16,224 bases of DNA from Thermoleophilia bacterium (GTDB lineage Bacteria > Actinomycetota > Thermoleophilia > Miltoncostaeales > Miltoncostaeaceae), in assembly GCA_017882555.1 (NCBI GenBank), contig JADGPH010000004.1:1-16224 (forward strand), given 5' to 3'. Shown one piece after another: positions 8,099 to 16,224 of this stretch (the first letter of the stretch is position 1; each line of letters opens with the position of its first letter). Under the pieces are notes generated by a model. The model saw nothing but the letters and a program-made list of their open reading frames with translations, was not told the DNA's origin and did no database searches. Both the position numbers and the translations under genes were made by a program.

Positions 8099-8638
8099 AT
8101 GCGCCGCCACGAACTCGAACAACTTGGCATCCAGCTCCCGGTCCTGGCGACGATCGTTCTGGGCGGGCTCCCCGGCCCACCGGAATGGGCGAGCAAACTT
8201 GTCTCGATCGGCGTTGACGTGGTCAGCTCTGGTGCCGTGATCGACACGCCGGAGACCTTTTTGGCAGCGGTCGCGGCGGCCCCGTATCGCGCGGTCAAGG
8301 CGACCTCTCCTAAGGATCCCGAGGCGTTGATCGCCGCGGGCGCACGCATCATCGAGACGGTTCGCGTCCTGCCGGTCGGCATCTATCGCTTCAGCCCCGA
8401 TGAGGCGATGGTGGTCGTGGTTGATGGCGCCAGTCCAGAGGTCGAAGATCCGAATGTGGCTGCTCGCGTGATTGTTGAGTCCACCCAGGACACGCCACCG
8501 TCGGCGTTGTGGGTTGTCTCCAGCCCGGGCCTTGAGACGTTGTCTGTGGAACTCGCCGAGGAAAAGCTGCGCGCCTTGTGTGAGTGTGCGTACCGGGCCC
8601 GTTTGGTGTTTGCCAAGCAGCAGTTCGGGGCGGGATAG
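8099..8638 (+). CDS. Short MetE/UROD-fold-like protein of unknown function
   Basis: 179 residues from ATG at 8099. The frame is open further upstream, but that stretch would translate the 7954-7999 hairpin and is unlikely to be coding. No clear ribosome site precedes 8099. The protein resembles a shortened C-terminal methionine synthase (MetE) barrel. Its start, LPVLATIVLGGLPGPPEWAS (13-32), recalls the family's T-x-x-G-S-x-P-R-P segment. The end, SSPGLETLSVELAEEKLRAL, recalls the PDCGL stretch plus the following helix. The zinc-binding cysteine of PDCGL is absent (SSPGL), and the length is about half a normal MetE barrel domain. Methyl transfer is therefore doubtful. It converges on metH with 11 bases between the stops, which is suggestive but not proof of a link to methionine metabolism. 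Could also be an unrelated barrel fragment. Confidence 0.7.
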   Translation: MRRHELEQLGIQLPVLATIVLGGLPGPPEWASKLVSIGVDVVSSGAVIDTPETFLAAVAAAPYRAVKATSPKDPEALIAAGARIIETVRVLPVGIYRFSPDEAMVVVVDGASPEVEDPNVAARVIVESTQDTPPSALWVVSSPGLETLSVELAEEKLRALCECAYRARLVFAKQQFGAG

Positions 8639-8649
8639 CTCGATGTGTC

Positions 8650-12357
<3,708 letters not shown>

Positions 12358-12429
12358 AGTGTCCAAGCGTATCCTGCCCAGGCCCTGCGAGGGGCGAGTG
12401 ACGTTGATCAGTCTTCACGGGGTGCACCG

Positions 12430-12999
12430 ATGAGCGCCTATTGCACGATCGCCCCCGGTCACCCGATCCACCACCACTACCACGAGCACGAGTACGGCGT
12501 GCCGTGCCGCGATGATGCGCGGATCTGCGAGCGTCTGGTCCTGGAGATCTTCCAGGCCGGCTTGTCGTGGGAGTTGATCCTACGGCGCCGCGAGGGGATC
12601 AATGCGGCGTTCGGAGGCTTTGCGCCGGCGCACGTCGCCGGTCTTGGTGACGAGGACCGTGCGCGCCTGTTGGGTGACCCACGCATCATCCGCAACGAGC
12701 GCAAGATCGACGCCATCATCGGAAACGCCGGTGTGATGTGTGGGTTGGTGGACGCGTATGGCAGCCTCGCCGGTTGGCTCGATGCGCACCATCCGCGCAT
12801 GCTTCCAGAGTGGGTACGTCTGTTTCGTCAGACCTTTCGGTTCACCGGACCTGAGGTCACCAACGAGTTCTTGATGTCGCTCGGGTACCTGCCGGGGGCC
12901 CACGCACCCACCTGCCCGGTATACGGGCGCATCGTGGCGCTGCGCCCACCGTGGTGGGTCGCCGACCACCTGCATCCCACAACCAAGGACGTCCAATGA
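12430..12999 (+). CDS. tag: DNA-3-methyladenine glycosylase I
   Basis: 189 residues, the normal size. The enzyme excises 3-methyladenine from alkylated DNA as the first step of base excision repair. The signature YHEHEYGVP (17-25) matches the E. coli YHDNEWGVP. EIFQAGLSWELILRRRE (39-55) matches the conserved QAGLSW helix, and IIRNERKIDAIIGNA (86-100) matches IIRNRGKIQAIIGNA. The four zinc-snap ligands appear as C5, H18, H158 and C162, with the H-x3-C spacing kept (HAPTC). ATG at 12430 follows GGGG about eight bases upstream. The frame stays open far upstream, antisense to metH, but that part is not protein-like. It overlaps the thioesterase gene by ATGA. It diverges from metH. Confidence 0.95.
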   Translation: MSAYCTIAPGHPIHHHYHEHEYGVPCRDDARICERLVLEIFQAGLSWELILRRREGINAAFGGFAPAHVAGLGDEDRARLLGDPRIIRNERKIDAIIGNAGVMCGLVDAYGSLAGWLDAHHPRMLPEWVRLFRQTFRFTGPEVTNEFLMSLGYLPGAHAPTCPVYGRIVALRPPWWVADHLHPTTKDVQ

Positions 13000-13421
13000 C
13001 CATCGCGCCGACGCCCAACTACGACGACGCTCTTGCCGCGCCGACCGTGACGCGCATGACCGACATCGTGATGTCCGAACACCTCAACCACCGGGGAACG
13101 CTCTTCGGGGGGGTCGCCTTGAGCATGATGGACCGCTCCGCATTCGTCGCCGCGACGCGGCATTCGCGTCAGACGGTGGTTACCGTCGGGGTAGATGAGG
13201 TGGACTACGTCGCTCCGGTCCACATCGGAGAGATCGTCGAGGTGCTTGCCGAGGTGACGGCGACGGGGCGCACGTCCATGACCATCGACGTTACGATGAT
13301 CGCCGAAGTGCTCCTAAGCGGGGAGCGGCGCCTCTGCGGTACTGGCCGGTTCGTATTCGTCGCGATCGGAGCTGACGATCGGCCGGTGCGGGTACCCCAG
13401 GTGGTCCCGAAGGGCGCCTAG
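12996..13421 (+). CDS. Hotdog-fold acyl-CoA thioesterase (YciA/cytosolic ACOT type)
   Basis: 141 residues from ATG at 12996, overlapping the tag stop as ATGA. A start at 12951 would extend into tag and lacks support. The hotdog signature is clear: NHRGTLFGGVALSMMDRSAF, with the helix Asp in MMD equivalent to the catalytic Asp in the YciA SQMD segment. This is followed by TVGVDEVDYVAPVHIGEIVEV, matching the YciA VEGMTFLRPVAVGD strand pair, then GRTSMTIDVTM. Such enzymes hydrolyse fatty acyl-CoAs to free acid and CoA in the cytoplasm; chain-length preference is not readable. It is translationally coupled to tag, a pairing with no obvious shared pathway. Its stop shares the tetramer CTAG with the stop of the convergent small membrane protein gene. 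Confidence 0.9.
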   Translation: MTIAPTPNYDDALAAPTVTRMTDIVMSEHLNHRGTLFGGVALSMMDRSAFVAATRHSRQTVVTVGVDEVDYVAPVHIGEIVEVLAEVTATGRTSMTIDVTMIAEVLLSGERRLCGTGRFVFVAIGADDRPVRVPQVVPKGA

Positions 13422-13612
13422 CGGGTGAAGTAGCGCTCCGAGATGGGCCCGAGGACGATGGCGACAAGCGGGATTGCGGCGGCGAGATAGCCCAACCAGA
13501 CGGTGTCCGTCGCAATGCCCCACAGCCCCGGTATCGCGCAGACTGCGGAGGCGATGGTCAGGCGGATTGATTTCTCGGCGCGTGGAGTCAGCTTGCGTCG
13601 TGCGCCGGTCAC
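13418..13612 (-). CDS. Small two-helix membrane protein, unknown function
   Basis: 64 residues from GTG at 13612, or 68 from ATG at 13624. I prefer GTG because it forms a GTGA overlap with the ketosynthase 2 stop, as at both earlier junctions of this operon, and has AGGA just before it. A basic N-terminus (TGARRKLTPRAEKSIR) is followed by two hydrophobic segments: roughly LTIASAVCAIPGLWGIA, then VWLGYLAAAIPLVAIVLG. The tail is SERYFTR. The positive-inside rule suggests both ends are cytoplasmic. No family is recognised. As last gene of the reductase-ketosynthase operon it could anchor or modulate the pathway, but it may be an unrelated passenger. Its stop codon shares CTAG with the convergent thioesterase stop, leaving no room for an intergenic terminator. 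Confidence 0.72.
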   Translation of the reverse strand: MTGARRKLTPRAEKSIRLTIASAVCAIPGLWGIATDTVWLGYLAAAIPLVAIVLGPISERYFTR

Positions 13613-14862
13613 GCGTCCTGCCATGGCACGAGGACGATCGCCGCGTTGTGGCCGCCGAGTCCGTTGTTGCTCGAGAGCGCAGCGTCGAGATGCTTTACAC
13701 GAACCGTGTCGATGACGTGGTCGACACCGGTGCAGTCCGGGTCGAGGTCGGTGAGGTTGATCGTCGGGGGAATGCGACCTTCTGTGACGGCCAGGGCCGT
13801 GAGCACAGCTTCGATCGCCCCCGTGGCGCCCATGCAGTGTCCGTGCATCGACTTGGTCGCCGAGACCGCGGTGCGTGCGGCCACGTCGTCGCCGAGCGCG
13901 CGTCGGATTGCGGAGATCTCCGCGGGGTCCCCGGGGCGACTGGCGCCTCCGTGGGCGTTGACGTACCCAATCAGGTCAGCATCTATCCTGGCATCGGCAA
14001 TGGCCGCGCGCATGGCGCGTGACTGGCTGATTCCCGTCGGGTCGGGATCGGTGATGTGGTGGGCGTCCGCACTGGCGCCGTAGCCCGCGATCTCACAGAT
14101 GATCTGTGCGCGGCGTGCACGTGCGTGCTCGAGGGATTCCAGCACCAGGACCGCAGCGCCTTCACCGACTAAGAATCCGTCCCGGGAGGCATCGAACGGG
14201 CGCCCGGCGCCACCGGGATCTTCTTCGTGATGGGAGAGCACGCGCATTGCGTCGAAGCCCGCAAGCCACAGCGGGGTAATCATGGCGTCGGTGCCACCGG
14301 CGAGCATGACATCGGCATCGCCGCGGCGAATGATGGCGGTTGATGTGCCGATCGCATCGGTCCCGGCGGCGCATGCGGTCACCATCGCCATCGTCGGTCC
14401 GCGCAACCCCATTTGCATTGCGACCTCTGCCGGAGGGTGGTTGCACATGCTGTACGGGATGGCAAATGGCGAGATACGGTCGACGCCCCGTTCGAGCATG
14501 ATCACGTGATTCTCGTCCCGCACGCGGTTCCCACCGGTGCCGGTACCAAGAATGCAGCCGGTGTCGCGCCCGTCGGCCGAGATGGTCAGCCGGGCGTCGG
14601 ACACGGCCATCTGCGCGGCGGCGAGTGCAAGATGGGTGACGCGGTCGGCGCGTCGGGCGAGCCGGCGATCGACAAAGTCCTCCACGACGAATGCTCGTGC
14701 CTGACACGCGATCGTGACGGGCGAGCTACCGATGTCGATTCCGGTGATGTGGGCGCCGCCTGGTGTGCCCGCCAACGCATTACGCCAGACGTCCTCGCGC
14801 CCGACGCCCAGGGAGCAGATCACACCGATCCCCGTGACCACGACACGGTTTCGCGCGCTCAC
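13609..14862 (-). CDS. FabF-family beta-ketoacyl-ACP synthase 2, divergent (chain-length-factor-like?)
   Basis: 417 residues from GTG at 14862, overlapping the ketosynthase 1 stop as GTGA. The frame extends to 14979, but that would overlap the upstream gene. Thiolase-fold condensing enzyme starting RVVVTGIGVICSLGVG. The catalytic residues can be placed: C164 (VTACAAG), H304 (VNAHGGASR), K337 and H342 (ATKSMHGHCMGATGA). Three conserved elements differ from normal FabF. The NAHGTST loop reads NAHGGAS, losing both threonines. The GFGG gate motif reads GLGG (401-404), replacing the gatekeeper Phe. The NxxAGH segment reads NHPPAEV. This points to altered condensation, or to a structural partner of ketosynthase 1 akin to a chain-length factor, although true CLFs usually lack the Cys. 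The GTGA-coupled gene pair supports a heterodimer, by inference. Confidence 0.93.
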   Translation of the reverse strand: MSARNRVVVTGIGVICSLGVGREDVWRNALAGTPGGAHITGIDIGSSPVTIACQARAFVVEDFVDRRLARRADRVTHLALAAAQMAVSDARLTISADGRDTGCILGTGTGGNRVRDENHVIMLERGVDRISPFAIPYSMCNHPPAEVAMQMGLRGPTMAMVTACAAGTDAIGTSTAIIRRGDADVMLAGGTDAMITPLWLAGFDAMRVLSHHEEDPGGAGRPFDASRDGFLVGEGAAVLVLESLEHARARRAQIICEIAGYGASADAHHITDPDPTGISQSRAMRAAIADARIDADLIGYVNAHGGASRPGDPAEISAIRRALGDDVAARTAVSATKSMHGHCMGATGAIEAVLTALAVTEGRIPPTINLTDLDPDCTGVDHVIDTVRVKHLDAALSSNNGLGGHNAAIVLVPWQDA

Positions 14863-16115
14863 GCCTGCACCTTGCAGATGGCCAAGACCGCGTTGTGTCC
14901 GCCGAACCCGAATCCCGAGCACAACGCGGTGCGAATCGCGTGCGCACGAGCGGTGCGAATATGGTCGACCCCGAGACATCCCGGATCGAGGTTGTCGAGA
15001 TTGATCGTGGGCGGGACCATTTGTTCGGCCACGGCGAGAGCGGTCAGGGATGCCTCGAGTGCCCCGGTGGCACCCAAACAGTGACCGTGTACCGATTTGG
15101 TCGCGCTGACGGCGATCGTGGCGGCCTGTTGCGCGCCGAGGGCGGTGATGATCCCGTGGATCTCTGAGGCATCCCCGGCGAGCGTGGAGGTGGCGTGCGC
15201 GTTGATGTGGTCGACGCTGGTGGGATCGATGCCACCGCTCGCGAGGGCCCGGCGGATCGCGTGGGCCTGTTCGGTGCCTTCGGGATGCGGTTCGGTGATG
15301 TGGTGCGCGTCGGAGGTGGCGCCGTAGCCGGCCAGTTCGGCGACGATCGTGGCGCCACGCGCAAGGGCGAGATCCATCCGCTCGAGTACCAGGATTACCC
15401 CGCCCTCACCCAGGACAAAGCCGTCGCGCGCTTGATCGAAGGGCCGACTCGCACCGACGGGGTCGTCGTTGCGGTGGGACATGGCGCGTGATGCGTCCAG
15501 CGCCGCCATGGCATACGGCGTCACCGCTGCCTCGGCGCCACCGGCGAGCATGACGTCGGCGGCCCCACGGCGAATGATGTCGGCCGCTTCGCCAAGGGCA
15601 TGCAGGCTGCTCGCGCAGGCCGTCAAGACGCACGCCAACGGCCCGTGGAGTCCGTAGGTCATCGAGACGTGCCCAGCGGCCATGTTGCAGATAATCATCG
15701 GCAAGGCCACCGGCGACACGCGATCGGGCCCGCGCTCGAGCAGCGTCTGGTGGGCCTCTTCGTAGGTGGCGTTGCCGCCGTTTCCCGTCGAGATCACCGC
15801 GCCGATGCGCTCGGCATCAGCGGGGATCACCAAGCCCGCGTCCTCGATCGCGAGGCCCGCGGCGGCGACGGCCATCTGCGAGGAGCGGTCCATGCGGCGA
15901 GCGGCACGCCGATCGATATAGGTCAGCGGGTCAAAGCCTTTGACCTCGAAGGCGATCTGGGCGCCGTGGTGTGATGCATCGAAGTGCGTCACCGGCCCAG
16001 CTCCGGAGCGACCCGCGAGTGCTGCCGCCCACGCGTCCTTCCGACCGATTCCGAGCGGTGAGACCACACCGATGCCGGTGATCACCACTCGCTCTCGCAG
16101 TTCGCGCCCGCTCAC
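14859..16115 (-). CDS. FabF-family beta-ketoacyl-ACP synthase 1, canonical
   Basis: 418 residues, the usual FabF length, from GTG at 16115, which overlaps the SDR stop as GTGA. The protein begins VVITGIGVVSPLGIG. Active-site residues are all in standard context: C167 (LTACASS), H307 and T309/T311 (NAHATST), K340 and H345 (ATKSVHGHCLGATGA), and the gate motif GFGG (403-406) with F404. NMAAGHV (154-160) is also normal. It should extend acyl-ACP chains with malonyl-ACP in the cytoplasm. It may belong to general fatty acid synthesis, but pairing with a second, divergent ketosynthase and a reductase in one operon is more typical of a specialised type II pathway (polyene, polyketide or unusual fatty acid). 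No acyl carrier protein gene is visible; the operon continues off the right edge. Confidence 0.95.
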   Translation of the reverse strand: MSGRELRERVVITGIGVVSPLGIGRKDAWAAALAGRSGAGPVTHFDASHHGAQIAFEVKGFDPLTYIDRRAARRMDRSSQMAVAAAGLAIEDAGLVIPADAERIGAVISTGNGGNATYEEAHQTLLERGPDRVSPVALPMIICNMAAGHVSMTYGLHGPLACVLTACASSLHALGEAADIIRRGAADVMLAGGAEAAVTPYAMAALDASRAMSHRNDDPVGASRPFDQARDGFVLGEGGVILVLERMDLALARGATIVAELAGYGATSDAHHITEPHPEGTEQAHAIRRALASGGIDPTSVDHINAHATSTLAGDASEIHGIITALGAQQAATIAVSATKSVHGHCLGATGALEASLTALAVAEQMVPPTINLDNLDPGCLGVDHIRTARAHAIRTALCSGFGFGGHNAVLAICKVQA

Positions 16116-16224
16116 AGAGACAGGCCACCATCGACGCTGATGAGTGATCCGGTGATGAAGCGCGCCGCCGGGGATACCAAGAACACGATGGGTCCGGCAA
16201 CGTCCTCAGGTTCGCCGAGTCGCC
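16112..16224 (-). CDS. Short-chain dehydrogenase/reductase, FabG-like (C-terminal 36 residues only)
   Basis: The minus-strand frame entering from the right edge reads RLGEPEDVAGPIVFLVSPAA, then RFITGSLISVDGGLSL and stop (16112-16114). R-L-G-E-P-E-D-V-A and I-T-G-x-x-x-x-V-D-G-G are the standard C-terminal signatures of SDR family reductases such as 3-oxoacyl-ACP reductase FabG. The NAD(P)-binding and catalytic Tyr-x3-Lys parts lie outside the window, so cofactor and substrate are not readable. The stop overlaps the GTG start of ketosynthase 1. A ketoreductase directly before two ketosynthases fits a beta-keto reduction step in the same chain-building pathway; that role is inferred. Confidence 0.92.
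   Translation of the reverse strand, partial: RLGEPEDVAGPIVFLVSPAARFITGSLISVDGGLSL

Noticed and set aside
12358..12429. Cobalamin riboswitch upstream of metH
   Set aside because: Only 72 bases separate metH from the divergent tag start, and no B12-box-like sequence or conserved stems were seen.
14863..14979. N-terminal extension of ketosynthase 2 to 14979
   Set aside because: The added residues are Arg/His-rich and overlap the end of ketosynthase 1. GTG 14862 gives a normal FabF N-terminus and a GTGA junction.

Overview
The window is about 16.2 kb of GC-rich bacterial chromosome with dense gene packing and many GTG starts. Genes are often joined by 4-base overlaps of start and stop (GTGA or ATGA). 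The gene types fit a high-GC Gram-positive (Actinomycetota): GT87-type membrane glycosyltransferases, one with a PepSY-like N-terminal region, a GtrA flippase-like protein, ATP-type PEP carboxykinase and full-length B12-dependent methionine synthase. I cannot fix a class or genus; a deep actinobacterial lineage is only an impression. No rRNA, tRNA, CRISPR array, transposase or phage gene was seen.

Layout: (1) 1-2802, minus strand: a cell-envelope cluster of GtrA-like protein, PepSY/GT87-like membrane protein and a second GT87-like protein cut by the left edge. (2) 2904-5137, plus strand: a fold-type I PLP aminotransferase coupled by a GTGA overlap to D-Ala-D-Ala ligase. (3) 5138-5431: an unassigned gap with several short hairpins, then an enoyl-CoA hydratase/isomerase family gene (5432-6256). 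(4) A perfect 32-bp palindrome at 6263-6294 lies between the convergent hydratase and pckA genes. (5) pckA (6305-7873, minus) faces away from a short MetE-like protein (8099-8638, plus). Their shared upstream region holds a 19-bp-stem hairpin (7954-7999) and a dyad next to pckA. (6) metH (8650-12357, minus) diverges from a plus-strand pair: 3-methyladenine DNA glycosylase I (12430-12999) and a hotdog acyl-CoA thioesterase (12996-13421). (7) 13418-16224, minus: an operon truncated at the right edge, reading SDR reductase (C-terminal end only), ketosynthase 1, ketosynthase 2 and a small two-helix membrane protein. All three junctions are GTGA overlaps.

How the genes fit together: the left cluster and ddl serve the cell envelope. 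pckA is gluconeogenic and metH makes methionine and recycles folate. The right operon looks like a dedicated type II fatty-acid/polyketide-like module (ketoreductase plus two unequal FabF-type ketosynthases), with an acyl-CoA thioesterase gene converging on it. The second ketosynthase keeps its Cys-His-Lys-His residues but has lost three otherwise conserved motifs. That makes this operon the most interesting locus here. A short MetE-like protein beside metH and the strong hairpin upstream of pckA are the next best leads.
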